DNA from: Cladophialophora immunda
Taxonomy: Eukaryota; Ascomycota; Eurotiomycetes; Chaetothyriales; Herpotrichiellaceae
Length of the DNA: 64,000 bases
Direction of reading: 5' to 3'
Assembly: GCF_000835495.1 (NCBI RefSeq)
Contig: NW_015622541.1
Span: forward strand, 124,001 to 188,000
Notes under the pieces: generated by a model
The model's input: only the letters and a program-made list of their open reading frames with translations
Told to the model about the DNA's origin: nothing
Database searches by the model: none
Part shown: in pieces, positions 20,752 through 31,193 of the stretch
How the letters are laid out: each line of letters starts with the position of its first letter
Numbering within the stretch: position 1 is the stretch's first letter
Program-made: the position numbers and the translations under genes

Positions 20752-21627
20752 CTATACTGTATGCGCCCTGCGATGCCGTGGAGCTGGAGCCCTTCTACCC
20801 GAGAATTCCAGTTCGGTCGAACGTGCGATATCCTGTTCATGTGCGAGGGACCTCACATCCGTTGCGATAATCGTCATCAACTCTGTGCTCAGTCTCTCTC
20901 GGAGCGCCCGAGAATCGACCATCCGTGCTTTGATTTGCTGGACAAGCGCCCGTGATGCTTCCAATCGTAACCTTTCATTTTTCAGCATCGATCTGGCCTT
21001 GTCCACCTTCTCCGCCAGCTTCTGCATCTTTCCTGCGGCTTCTTGCTCTTTTGCACCCAAATCAAGCCCCTCCGCTATCAAATCCTCGAGCCTCAGCTTC
21101 CGCGCTTCCAACTCGGTCAATCTCTCTGCCAGTTTTGCCTTTATTTCTTGCGCCTTCACCACTGCCACTAGCTTCGTGCGGACATCCTGCTCCTCCATTT
21201 TGTTGTCTCGTTTCATCGCCTCGAGCTCTTCTCCGGCTGATCCGTCTTGGATCGTTCCCAATTCTTGCGCCGGGGACATTTCTTTTATTCTCGTCCTCCG
21301 CTCCTCCACCTTCGCTAATGCTTCTGGCTGCCGCATTAATATTTTTGTCGCCTCCAGTTCTGCCTCTTCAAGCTTCGCCTTCATCCCACGCGTTTCCAAT
21401 AAACTCTCTTCGAGCTCGGTCTTTTCTGCTTTTATCTTCTCCGCCCGGTCTTGTTGTTGAACTAGCATCCTGCCTCGCATCTCTTGAAGCCCTGTATAAT
21501 CCTTCAACATCTCTCTGATTGCTTGCATCTTCGCTTTGATCACCTCCACGAATTCTCGGATCTTCTCATTCTCATCCGCAACTGCTATCGACTGCTCCTT
21601 TACTTCGGCCTTCACCTTTATCAACAT
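20752..21627 (-). CDS. Coiled-coil protein of unknown function (5' end uncertain)
   Basis: An open frame encoding about 291 aa from the first in-frame ATG at 21627. It is open a little further upstream (to 21663), but only from non-ATG codons, with a TAG stop close behind, so a 5' exon joined by an intron is possible. Almost the whole protein is charged, K/E/R/L-rich and strongly helical, with segments such as KAEVKEQSIAVADENEKIRE and EKVDKARSMLKNERLRLEAS, typical of a long coiled coil. The C-terminus is basic (SGRRAPAPRHRRAHTV). No catalytic domain is visible. An upstream minus-strand frame (21650-21835, KRREVTWTGMKVGVEIPALK) may be part of the missing 5' end. I do not recognise the family; transcript data would be needed to settle the model. 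Confidence 0.45.
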   Translation of the reverse strand: MLIKVKAEVKEQSIAVADENEKIREFVEVIKAKMQAIREMLKDYTGLQEMRGRMLVQQQDRAEKIKAEKTELEESLLETRGMKAKLEEAELEATKILMRQPEALAKVEERRTRIKEMSPAQELGTIQDGSAGEELEAMKRDNKMEEQDVRTKLVAVVKAQEIKAKLAERLTELEARKLRLEDLIAEGLDLGAKEQEAAGKMQKLAEKVDKARSMLKNERLRLEASRALVQQIKARMVDSRALRERLSTELMTIIATDVRSLAHEQDIARSTELEFSGRRAPAPRHRRAHTV

Positions 21628-22133
21628 CGCATCTGGACTTTTGAACTTCTCAGGTCGCAGCACTAAATAGGGCTTGCCCCATGTCTCCTTTGCAGCATTC
21701 TAAACATCCTGGTGAAGGGCTTGACATCGAAGCCATTGGCAGCGCCCAAACTTGGTGTTTCAGCGCCGGAATCTCGACGCCTACCTTCATCCCGGTCCAC
21801 GTGACCTCGCGCCGCTTTGGCCCAGGCTCGCTCACGCCTGGCTCAACTTCGGCTCAGGGCCTGCTTGGCCAGCTCGCCCTGCTTACTACATCGGGGCAGT
21901 GACCCAAGTTCTCTCCCTCCTTCAGACTGTCAAGCTTTAACGAGGGCCCAAAGGAGGGCTCTAGGGGGTTCTCGGGAAGGCACCCTGATCTTTCTTAACA
22001 TCTAGTAAAATGATTCCTTCTCCCTCAACCGCTGGATTCTTTCCTGCTGACCGGAGGAGCAGACTCACGTGACCTGTGCAAGCTGCTGAGTGCTCCGCCA
22101 AGTTGCTGCACTCAGCCGGGGTGTCGTGTCTAG
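21628..22133. other. Spacer, coiled-coil frame to GIY-YIG gene
   Basis: About 500 bp. It may include a 5' exon of the coiled-coil gene around 21650-21835. Otherwise no feature is recognised. Confidence 0.35.
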
Positions 22134-24158
22134 TCATGCCTCACCAGCAGAAAGGTTCCTGTCTAGATTCAAGCGCCTCGGGCTTGTCCTCCTCTTGCTG
22201 ATTCCCGAGTCCGGAGGCGTGAGTAACCTTTGCGGTGCAGACGCTCTTCGCCTATGATTAGGATCTAGACTATCTTCGTCCTCGAGTGTCAGGTCGATGA
22301 TTTCTTTAGAGCGAAGCGGAACAATCGGCGAGGACTGAACAGCAGCGTCGAGAGTTGGCCGGTCTGTACGTGCTTGGATATTTGACACTTTGCGCCGAGA
22401 CCGGGGTTTGCGTTGCAAGACCTTGGGCTCAACGGGATCCAAAACAAGGCCATCATCCGGCTCCCCTTCCCTTCGTTGGCGAGGGTATTTCGCGCCAGAG
22501 CCACCTCTCCGAGCTTTGGGTTTCAAAGGTGTCTCTTCTTCTGCATCACAAATATTCTCGCTAGAGCTGGCTGGGGATGATGTCAACGACGTTGGAAGAC
22601 TGGGAGAGGGTGGCATGGTTGCTGGGGACGGAAGAGGAGAAGACGGAGCCGTGGTCTTCGCGCTTGATGTTGCAGGAAAGAGTAGTCTACGAAAACTTCC
22701 AGGTTCCGAGTCGAGAGGCGTTAGCGGGAGCGTGATTTCGGGCGTTTCCAGAACTCTGTTGGCGGATTCTTCTGGAGACGTTGCATTGGTGGGCTCCCCG
22801 TCTATCTTTTCAGGTTCCAAATGAGTATCGCTAGCCTGGTTCTGCAGAATTGTCTGCACCTCTGTCGAATGGTCTTCAGCCTCCTTCGTCTGGAGAGCCT
22901 GCAGTATGTCCGCAGGAGGAGTCGTTTTGCGAGCAGGTTTGGAAAGGAAGACGTCGAGGTCAAGCCATTCTCGGTTGCTGGAATTACGGAGAAAGAGACT
23001 CACATGATCCGGGATGACTTTTTGTTCTCCAGACGGGGAGGTGTCGCTAAGGAACATTCCTGTTAAGTATTCATGGCTGAGTGTGATGCCTCGATAGGGT
23101 GTCAGCGTTGTGATCCAGTTAACCCAGTATTTAATAACTCTTTCCGCTTCATCAATGCTGATCATGAAGTATTCCCTATGGGTTGTCCCACAGCGGCAGA
23201 AAATCTCATATCGGTCTTTGCCCAGGTCCGAAAATACAAGTGACTCGACTCGGTTGGCATGCTTCGTCCTATAAAAAATGTTATGCAGCTTATAGTTCTT
23301 TTTCTTGCACGAAGCGGTCCACTGTGCGCAACGTCTCTCGGGCGTCTCCTGCTCGGTCGAGTGGCCGATCTTCAGCAAGTTCTCATGATCTGGATCAAAT
23401 AGGATGTAAATGAAACCGGCTTTGAGCTCTTTGGAGTTGAGCGGCTTCGCAATTATCGAATGTAAGGGGCTTCTTTCCGGCGAACGCCAGTAACTGCGTT
23501 GGTTGTATGACACATCTTGACCCTTTGGAAATGACGGCGAGGACTCCCGAGAAGGGGTGGATTTCCCTCTCGCACGGTTACGGGTGGCGTCCAACTGCTT
23601 GCTTTGTGGAACTGATTGAGAGCCTGAGGGAGTTAATGCTTGCCTCAAGACGTCGTCAGGGATTTCCGATGGCTCGTCTTCAGCCTCAATGGGGGGATGT
23701 CCAGTAGGCCGATGCCGTAATAGCCTGGTGGCAAAGAAAAAGATAAATGACGATCTGAATGAGGCATCCTTCAACTCTGTCTCCCATCTCTTCGCCATGC
23801 CAGTCACGTTTTCCTCAACAATCTGGTGTTTTTGGCAGTGGCAGAGCTGAGAGTAGTAGTGTAGCATTGAACGCAGTGGCGCATCGTCCAAGTTGCATGA
23901 TAGGAGTACATCGCCCAGCATTGCTGCGAAGTGGGCCGCTTGTCTAAGAATGCCATTGTCGCACCTTCTCTTCTGCTTTGGAATAAAATGAATGCATTTG
24001 AAACCGGGGTCCCAGGTGCGGAAAATCTTTATGGATCGCTCCAAGTCGTAAAAGAATTGCTTTCTTAGCTTTTCGACCAGCTCTGGCCACAGATAGTAGT
24101 TTAAACTGACAGACAGCGACAAAGATGCCAACAGGATCGAGTAAATGAGTAATGGCAT
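22134..24158 (-). CDS. GIY-YIG (T5orf172/Mug113-like) domain protein with N-terminal membrane segment
   Basis: A 674-aa single-exon protein from the ATG at 24158. A hydrophobic segment at about residues 1-20 (PLLIYSILLASLSLSVSL) suggests membrane insertion or a cryptic signal. Around residues 250-350 lies a T5orf172/DUF1766-type GIY-YIG nuclease-like domain: GFIYILFDPDHENLLKIGHS, then arginine in PERRCAQW and glutamate in NRVESLVFSD, the expected positions of catalytic residues. The C-terminal 250 residues are disordered, Ser/Pro-rich and basic, and contain EIIDLTLEDED, an excellent match to a SUMO-interaction motif (hydrophobic core followed by acids), then TPPDSG and a basic tail. Fission yeast Mug113 belongs to this family; its role is poorly known. 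Whether the protein cuts DNA is untested. An upstream extension starts only with GTG and is not favoured. Confidence 0.8.
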   Translation of the reverse strand: MPLLIYSILLASLSLSVSLNYYLWPELVEKLRKQFFYDLERSIKIFRTWDPGFKCIHFIPKQKRRCDNGILRQAAHFAAMLGDVLLSCNLDDAPLRSMLHYYSQLCHCQKHQIVEENVTGMAKRWETELKDASFRSSFIFFFATRLLRHRPTGHPPIEAEDEPSEIPDDVLRQALTPSGSQSVPQSKQLDATRNRARGKSTPSRESSPSFPKGQDVSYNQRSYWRSPERSPLHSIIAKPLNSKELKAGFIYILFDPDHENLLKIGHSTEQETPERRCAQWTASCKKKNYKLHNIFYRTKHANRVESLVFSDLGKDRYEIFCRCGTTHREYFMISIDEAERVIKYWVNWITTLTPYRGITLSHEYLTGMFLSDTSPSGEQKVIPDHVSLFLRNSSNREWLDLDVFLSKPARKTTPPADILQALQTKEAEDHSTEVQTILQNQASDTHLEPEKIDGEPTNATSPEESANRVLETPEITLPLTPLDSEPGSFRRLLFPATSSAKTTAPSSPLPSPATMPPSPSLPTSLTSSPASSSENICDAEEETPLKPKARRGGSGAKYPRQRREGEPDDGLVLDPVEPKVLQRKPRSRRKVSNIQARTDRPTLDAAVQSSPIVPLRSKEIIDLTLEDEDSLDPNHRRRASAPQRLLTPPDSGISKRRTSPRRLNLDRNLSAGEA

Positions 24159-25791
24159 GGCAAACAATGCACAAGGGAAAGCACAAGGGAGAGCATTGAA
24201 AGACAGGGAGAGAAGCACTTGGCCTCCGTGTTATACTGATTTGGGCGGCAATTTCGACTCAGAAAATGGCCTGGCTGGGTAGTTGCTGCTCGAGCTACGA
24301 CCATGCAGGTAGAGTAGCCTCGACAAGGGCATGCATGAGCATGCGACCTGGTGGCTGTTTCAACCCTGGCACATGCCTCTAGTGAGATGGGGGCGAGCAT
24401 TGCTCGAAACCCTTCTGCAAAGCTCGACAAGAGGGCAAATGATCTCGCAGTCAGGGTATACGATTGTCTGTGTGACGATATCTTCGTACATCTTACCAGC
24501 TTCTTCTGAGGTATGTGTAAGTAGGAGCTTCGTGGTACCGAGGATACGCTGAAACCTGCCCAGCCAGAAATGGAAAGACGCGAGGCTGGGGTAGTATGGT
24601 GAGCAATCCTATCGAGCAGCTAAGCGCGCCCTTGACCAATATGGGACTTCCTAGAACACTTAGGTGGGCCCTTGGCATATGCGATGAGTTTGAGTCGGAA
24701 CCACAAAGGCAGGCAGCCTGTCAGCCTGACTGTCACTCTCCCTAGCTTATCGCGAGGCGCAAAAGGACAGATCGGGATTCCGCTGGTGCGCTTTACAGCT
24801 TAGGCGTCAAGGGAGGCCGGCGTTGTCTCGACAGGCAGCGGACCCATGAGATGAAAAGAAAGACGGACGAAGGAGAGTTAATAAATAATTCGTCGGCGGC
24901 CCGCACCCAGCTGTTCGAACGTATCCGTCAACGGCACAGATCGAGAGAAGCCTATACAGCAGGTTGTTGTCCGCATCCCATTAATCAATATCTGGACGTG
25001 AATTTGCTGAGCCGTCTAACGAAAGCTGTGAATATAGATAACTATGTAAGGACGCCGAACGACTCCCAGGAACGAAGAGTCTCGAAGCTATCCACACTGC
25101 CGCTGGCCCCGAACGGTGGGGAAGGCCGGCGTTACCTAGCCCGTGCCCGAGTCGCGAGAGGCGTAGGGAGCGCGGTGGCATGACCCTCGTCCGACTTACC
25201 TACTTGGTGGTAGGGGTAATTTTCGTTAGCACCCGCCGGATAACTACTTGTATAATCTAGGGTAGATCGCTCTTCACCTCGGCGATAAGGGACGAGAAGA
25301 ATGCTTACAGGGATTCGCCCAACCATGGCTATGAGGCGCCCCCTTCATAAACATCAACTAGAATCGGTTGCCAAGTTATGGTCTTGGCCGAGGAGATAAA
25401 TTAGCAACTATAGGCGGGTGCCGGGAACAGGGCCCCCTGGCCCGGATATGGGCCCAATTAATCCGTTGCTCAGGCTGAATTTGACACTTTGATCAGTCAC
25501 GTGCCGAACAGGCTCAGGTTTGTGACTGACGGCCCTACCAAGGCTATGTAATGACGGTTAGGGAAGGTACCCCGATGGCCTTCGGCCGAAGGCCATCGGA
25601 CGGCGCTAGTAGGCCTGTGTAAATTACTCAAGGGTATATAGTCTGACGGTCCCCAGGACCGAGTAGAATTCACCATGTTCCTCCATTGAGTCACAGGTTA
25701 AAGCGGCGAGGCTCAGGCCATGCTCAGGTCCAAAGACGGAAATGGAAAGTACACAGCTCGAGATTCCGACGTTGAATCTCCTGTTTCTTGG
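24159..25791. other. Long non-coding stretch with palindrome
   Basis: About 1.6 kb without a convincing gene. The only striking element is a perfect 28-bp palindrome at 25572-25599, annotated separately. Short similar segments (around GGCCGGCGTT near 24815 and 25122) suggest decayed repeat material, but no transposase, reverse transcriptase or terminal repeats could be recognised. Confidence 0.45.
25572..25599. repeat. Perfect 28-bp palindrome
   Basis: The 14-base arm CCGATGGCCTTCGG is followed at once by its exact reverse complement CCGAAGGCCATCGG, with no spacer. Symmetry breaks at 25571/25600. It lies in gene-free DNA 193 bp from the stop of the CorA-like gene. A perfect palindrome of this length is very unlikely by chance in 64 kb. 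It could be a remnant of a mobile element end, a cruciform-forming site or a dimer binding site. Confidence 0.85.
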
Positions 25792-27406
25792 TCAATTTTT
25801 AGTCTTCGCAATCGGAGCCTGCTTGGTCATGTGCCGGTCCCAGATGAGGAACAGGCTCAGGATGAGGCCAGTGAGCGGGAGCGCGAAAGCCCAATACACC
25901 CAGATCCGCTGGTTGACTACGCCATTGCCCGAATCGGCATCCCATTGGAAGAACGGTATAGCGAACAGAGACTAGAAGGCAAAAATTCCGTTAGTATTCA
26001 GCATGTCAGGGCGAACAAATTTGCTTGACAGAGGGAATTCGATCGGCCTTCTGCAGCGCGCAATGGGCTGAACACATAAGTCGTTCGGATGGACAATGGG
26101 CTGAAGACTCACCGATATGAAAGTCCCGGGCAGACAGCAGATGGTCACCACTGCGAGGGCTTTCATCGAGGTGCTGTCTTTCTTGCTTTCCTCGGCGATG
26201 GATTTAGACGTGGACGCAATTCCGATACTCTGGTTCTGATCCCGTTGAGCGATGAGGTTAAACAACCCTTGGATCTGGATGTCCGCCTTCTTTTGCCAGG
26301 AACCTGCCTCCTCCCTCAATGCCAGTGCACTCAGAACACAACAATTCGCATGCTGAGTGATGTAAGCATTACTCCGCAGCCACTGGTCTCCGCCGTCATG
26401 AACCTGGGACTGTCCTAGCCGATCACATTCCTGGACTATGAATTTCGCCAATCCGTATAGGCCTTCCCAGCAGTAGCGGTTCGTCGCGATATTGGCCGCA
26501 ACTCCGCTCACAATGGCAGAACGCTCGCCTAGCTCAGTGTCAATCACCCGCCGTCTTTCCGCGATGTCTAGATCGTGGTGGAAGCCACTGTCCCGAGCGG
26601 CTTCCACAACCCGACCAGCGTGGATGTTCAGCCAATTTTCGATTTGTGGTGCAATGTGACAGTGAGCCAGTAGGCCAAGAAGCATAGGGTGCCTTGCAAG
26701 GGATCTATGTGCGAATAGGTCGTCCCTAAGGGCCGTGGTTATACGTCCTGCCTGTGGTCCGAAATGACTGACGATGCCGCAAATAGCCTTGGATTCGTAC
26801 CCGAATGCCCACACCATGTCGAAATCCGCGGCTGCGACTCGATAAACATGGAAATTCTGGAGAGAGGAAGGACTTGCGGCTTCCTTCGACAGACGTGGCG
26901 TAAGGGTGGCGTAAGTTATTGCGTCCTTCCCTGGATTCGAGGGGACATGTAAGTTGGCGAGGATTTGCAAACCAACCGTACGTAAATATGATTGGCGTAG
27001 TGTGGGGTTTCCATCTCCTCCTTCTGGCATCGGCTGGTTGCGCAGGGTCCTTGTCGTTGTGATCAACGATTATGAGCTGCAAAGCATTGTCCGCTGTGAT
27101 TGAAGGCTCTCGGACATGTTCCAAAGACTGATTGAAATGGTTCAAGATCTGATCGTCGTCTATTCCATACGAATTCAAGGTCCACCGCCCCTCTAGTTCC
27201 TCGGAGATAGTGTCAACATGAGCTTTGTACGTATACGAAGTACGAGTGTTTCCTGGCTCTGCCGGTAGTGCTGTATGTTCGACACACTCGACACGCTCGA
27301 CAACCTGGAATCGAGGAATACCGATATACTGGTTGCGTACGGAGCATTCCTCAATTGAATCTTCAGCTGGACAGGGGCTTGATGACACCTGATCCTTTGT
27401 CGTCAT
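25792..27406 (-). CDS. CorA-like membrane protein, three exons
   Basis: Modelled exons: 27406-26982, 26872-26113 and 25971-25792, giving about 454 aa. The N-terminal soluble part is poorly conserved. The central helical region (WAFGYESKAICGIVSHFG and later QRDQNQSIGIAST) resembles the long helices of fungal CorA-like Mg2+-transporter proteins. The C-terminus has the two closely spaced membrane helices of that group: ALAVVTICCLPGTFIS (ending exon 2), then SLFAIPFFQWD and WVYWAFALPLTGLILSLF in exon 3. The intron at 25972-26112 is 141 nt with clean GTGAGT and CTAG ends. The intron at 26873-26981 is less certain; it is the only combination I found that keeps frame. No clear Gly-Met-Asn selectivity motif is seen, so ion transport is unproven, as for many fungal members. 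Confidence 0.7.
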
Positions 27407-28403
27407 TCTGAACGAATATGCAGACTATTGTCTCACCAGAAAAATCTAGAATGATGGGGAGATGATGAAAAAGGTGCCTTCCTTGTCATATGCTGCTAGA
27501 TCTACATATGATCAGGTGCGGCTGAACATGTCAACTTGGCATGCCAGCTGGCGCCTGCTCTAGGCGGCTTGGCTGATCGCCTTGAGGTTGACCTTGTGAC
27601 ATCTTTCGTAGCAGATATGGATGACAATACTGAGTACTTGCTACCTACAGACATTGGTATCGGTTCTCGATGAATAGTGACTTTGCTGGAGCCACCAGGG
27701 AGGGAATGTGGTAACAATAACACGAAAAGTGAGGGTACGGAGTGTAGAACTAACTTCATGAATTGATTGATTGTTCTATCTAGTGGGAACGGTCGCACGG
27801 CAGTTTGACTTGCCGGCGTGTAAAAACTAGCCGGATAACCTTCCTAATCAGGTTAGGGCAATACGGAGGGGCATCAACGGCTTGATGTGGTCACTTATCT
27901 TTAGTCTCTTTTGGGCTTCAGATGCAGAAATTCCGCGCATTGATATTGGAGGAACGGTACAGCCTTGCGACGCGTCGTGCTTGATTCCGGGAGAGGAGTG
28001 AGAAGCCAGCCTCGCCAGATAGGAGAACATACTACGAATGAGATGCAATATGGAGCTCTGTCTTGGCGGGGCCACTGTGGAGGGATACAGCCTTGGCAAT
28101 AGGAAGTCGCTAACAAGCCTAGGCCCGCCAATAGGAATCGCCTCAAGAATTCTCACCCGCCCGCCACATGCGCAGCCCCCTGCAACGTGCCCAACGGTCC
28201 CTGTACCACCTCCTGAAGAATCATTGCTCGAGTTCGATTTCAACACCTTCTCCAACAATGACTCGATGAGACGGTGGCAGCCGGGTGGCACAATCACTAC
28301 ATTGGACTTGCATCGTCTATTTCACCACTTATTCAAAGTCATGACTACGTAGAGAAATCTCTTGCGGAACACATCTCCCGTCAACCCATTCAGCCCAGGC
28401 ACC
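27407..28403. other. Divergent promoter region, CorA-like gene and GT90 gene
   Basis: About 1 kb between two genes transcribed away from each other. A 149-codon minus-strand frame (27848-28297) has no family resemblance and is not called. No RNA gene or repeat seen. Confidence 0.4.
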
Positions 28404-30518
28404 ATGGGCCCTATCGAGTTGAACAAGCGACGCATCATCCTCCTCATCGCCAGTATACTCGCCTTCTACATCGTCTTCCATGGCCTCTCATCCTCTGGTA
28501 ACGACTTCCGGGACGTCGCTTCCCACATACCCATTCCAGGCCATTTGAACCCTACCGAACATAAACTACCCCCTTCAGCGCCCGATCCAGACTCTATATG
28601 GGACTTGGGACCTGATCCTTCTCCTGCGCCCGAACCTGAGCCTGAGCCTGAACCCGAGCCGGAGCCTGAGTCCGAACATGAGATTGAAACCGAGAAACCG
28701 ACCCCTCCCACCTCTCAACCTATCGAGCACTTCGACTTGCACCCGATTGCCCAGTTGATGCAAGAAGCCGACGATGCGTGGCGGACCTACGAGACAGGGA
28801 TTTCAACAACCTTTAGGCAGACGGTGGAGAAATACAGGAGCAAATATGGCAGACATCCTCCGCCGGGATTTAAAGACTGGTATAAATTTGCACGGAAGAG
28901 GAATGTGTTCAATGTCGACGATTTTGAACAAGTCATGGATGACCTGCGCCCCTTCTGGGCGATCAATGCTTCCCAAATCCGCATCCATGCCGCCCACATG
29001 TGGGAAAACCCCGACTTTGGTGTCTCGGTCATTCATATCCGTAACCACAAGGTGGTCAGGGTGGACAACCCAAGTTGGAGATCCGAAACCATGGAGAAAG
29101 TCATCGAGAAGTTTATCAAATTCCTTCCGGACATGGACATTCCTATGAATAGATTGGATCAACCGCGGCTTATTGTGCCTTGGGAAGACATGCAAGAATT
29201 ATTGGAAAAGGAGTACCACACACGCGTCATGGCGCCCGAGGTCACCGACAGCTTTACCAAGGATCAACCGGAACTCCTGGATATGAGCTTCGAAGACAAG
29301 GAACTGGACCACTCCACTAGACTGAGTGAAGACTGGATCTTTGCCGCCGGTCAGCAGTACATGAAACTTGCAGCCAAAGGCTGTCCTCCAGAATCTCCCG
29401 CACGGGCGCAGATGACTGTGGCAGAGGCGGATGCTCTGTACAAGGAGCCCACGCTTGGATTTGTGAAGAACTTCAACCTCTCGACCGACCTTTGTACAGT
29501 TGGTCCGACTATTCAAGATCTGCATGGCATGTTGTATTCCGCAAGCAGCATCATCGCTTCCCACAAGCTGGTGCCCATCTTTGGCGAATGCAAGGTTAGC
29601 GTCAACAACGATATTCTCTTCCCAGCAAACATGTATTATCAGCACGACGAGCGATATGATTATGATGGGGAGGAAGATGTTGATTGGCGCGACAAGCAAG
29701 ATAATACCATCTGGCGCGGCGTCACTTCTGGTGGTGTCCAACTCGAGGATAACTGGGACAGAATGCACCGGCAAAGGCTTGTTCAGCTTTTCAATGGCAC
29801 CTACATGCTCATTACCGGGAAAGAGGTTAAGACTCTAACAGAGAAAGATGATGGACCGGGCAAGGTGAACACCACTTACGAGCTTTACGATCGATTCAAG
29901 CCATCACAGTTCGCCGATCGTCATAGCGATATCGGCTTCACCGAGCCAATGTCCTGTCTCCCGAATTGCTCGTTCTACAACAGCGTTTTCTCTTGGAAGC
30001 CACAAGTCCCGCTCACTTCACAGTTCAAATCGAGATACTTGATCGATGTCGATGGACACTCATTCTCAGGCCGTTGGCACGCTTTCCTACAAAGCAAGAG
30101 TCTGGGACTTAAGGCTACTATCTTCCGCGAATGGCACGATAGTCGACTTCTAGCATGGAGACATTTTGTTCCCGTGGACAACCGATACGACGACATATAC
30201 GGGCTCCTGACATACTTTATTGGATATGGCAAACCCTACAAACAGCACGCCGAGGAAGGCGAAGACCCGAATCCCCGTGTCTTCGTTGCTCGGCATGATA
30301 GAGAGGCACAGAAGCTCGCTCGGCAGGGCCGCGAATGGGCAAACAAGGTGCTGAGAAGAGAGGATATCGAGGTGTACATGTTCCGGCTACTTCTGGAGTA
30401 TGGACGCTTGACTGATGACAATCGAGACTTTATTGGTTACTCCGGCGATGGCAGTGAGTTGGACAAATTTGATGAGGGTGAAGGAGACGAAAGCAGATGG
30501 GGCATTGGAGGATGGTGA
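28404..30518 (+). CDS. CAP10-family glycosyltransferase (GT90)
   Basis: A 704-aa single-exon type II membrane protein from the ATG at 28404. A short cytosolic tail (MGPIELNKRR) precedes one membrane anchor (IILLIASILAFYIVFHGL), then a Pro/Glu-rich stalk, then the lumenal catalytic part. The CAP10/GT90 domain covers roughly residues 380-700, with KLVPIFGECKVSVNNDILFP, TIWRGVTSGG, YLIDVDGHSFSGRWHAFLQS and the downstream WRHFVPVD. GT90 enzymes include the Cryptococcus xylosyltransferase Cxt1 and capsule protein Cap10, and POGLUT in animals. The role here is probably Golgi glycosylation of cell-surface glycans; the donor sugar cannot be told. The stalk contains a seven-fold Pro-Glu repeat (separate entry). 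Confidence 0.93.
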   Translation: MGPIELNKRRIILLIASILAFYIVFHGLSSSGNDFRDVASHIPIPGHLNPTEHKLPPSAPDPDSIWDLGPDPSPAPEPEPEPEPEPEPESEHEIETEKPTPPTSQPIEHFDLHPIAQLMQEADDAWRTYETGISTTFRQTVEKYRSKYGRHPPPGFKDWYKFARKRNVFNVDDFEQVMDDLRPFWAINASQIRIHAAHMWENPDFGVSVIHIRNHKVVRVDNPSWRSETMEKVIEKFIKFLPDMDIPMNRLDQPRLIVPWEDMQELLEKEYHTRVMAPEVTDSFTKDQPELLDMSFEDKELDHSTRLSEDWIFAAGQQYMKLAAKGCPPESPARAQMTVAEADALYKEPTLGFVKNFNLSTDLCTVGPTIQDLHGMLYSASSIIASHKLVPIFGECKVSVNNDILFPANMYYQHDERYDYDGEEDVDWRDKQDNTIWRGVTSGGVQLEDNWDRMHRQRLVQLFNGTYMLITGKEVKTLTEKDDGPGKVNTTYELYDRFKPSQFADRHSDIGFTEPMSCLPNCSFYNSVFSWKPQVPLTSQFKSRYLIDVDGHSFSGRWHAFLQSKSLGLKATIFREWHDSRLLAWRHFVPVDNRYDDIYGLLTYFIGYGKPYKQHAEEGEDPNPRVFVARHDREAQKLARQGREWANKVLRREDIEVYMFRLLLEYGRLTDDNRDFIGYSGDGSELDKFDEGEGDESRWGIGGW
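28629..28670 (+). repeat. In-frame Pro-Glu dipeptide repeat in GT90 stalk
   Basis: Seven consecutive CCN-GAR hexamers encode (Pro-Glu)7 in the stem between membrane anchor and catalytic domain. Codon choice varies between copies, so it is not a very recent slippage product. Copy number may vary between strains. Confidence 0.85.
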
Positions 30519-31193
30519 AGATCCTTAAATCGAGACTTCTAAGAAGAATGGCGCAGATTCCGTTCCCACAACCCAAGTCGGATCCATCCTCCACAGGGAG
30601 ATCCTGCTGTACATTTTGTGCCGTCAATCAGCTATGTGCAGAGCACAAGCGCGACCACCAGCAGCAGTGTACAGGAAATCTAGGGAACAGAACGCGCTCA
30701 TCTCTCGACCAGCGTGATACCAGCGCTGGAGACCGAACCGCGACGCAGCCTCCACAATTGCCCCCCATTTGGTATAAAGCAAATGCGGATCTTGGTTGCA
30801 CGTTGAAAGGACACAGTCAGAGGCTGGAAAAGGAGACGTGGAAAAAGGCCGCGATGTACTATACAACGAATGAGCGTTTGACGGGTTTGGTTCCTTTTTG
30901 GCTGGCGCACTCCCAATGCTAATGGGATAGAGGCTATACCGAGTACATAGGCACGCAATAAGCGTCTAATAAATCTGTTAAAACAGGCGGACGGTGACAG
31001 AATGGAAGCAAGTCTGAACTAGACCGCGTACGGAGCATATAGATCATCATTAACAAAGCCCTGGTGGTTAGTATAAGGCTGTACAATCACACCAAAGCAC
31101 TGGAAGGACACGCTCCAAATCAAACAGTGGTCATCGTGACATCGAGTCGACATGTGGCTCTTGTTGCCGAAGGTGCATCGACTGCGGTGGGTT
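30519..31193. other. Convergent intergenic region, GT90 to SPB1
   Basis: About 675 bp between two stop codons of convergent genes, expected to hold both 3' untranslated regions. Nothing else recognised. Confidence 0.45.

Noticed and set aside
20885..21518. Two long Ser/Pro/Leu-rich plus-strand frames opposite the coiled-coil protein
   Set aside because: They are mirror frames of the K/E-rich coding strand, which creates S/L-rich open frames on the opposite strand.
27848..28297. 149-codon minus-strand frame in the CorA/GT90 promoter region
   Set aside because: Low-complexity and without a recognisable domain; probably chance.
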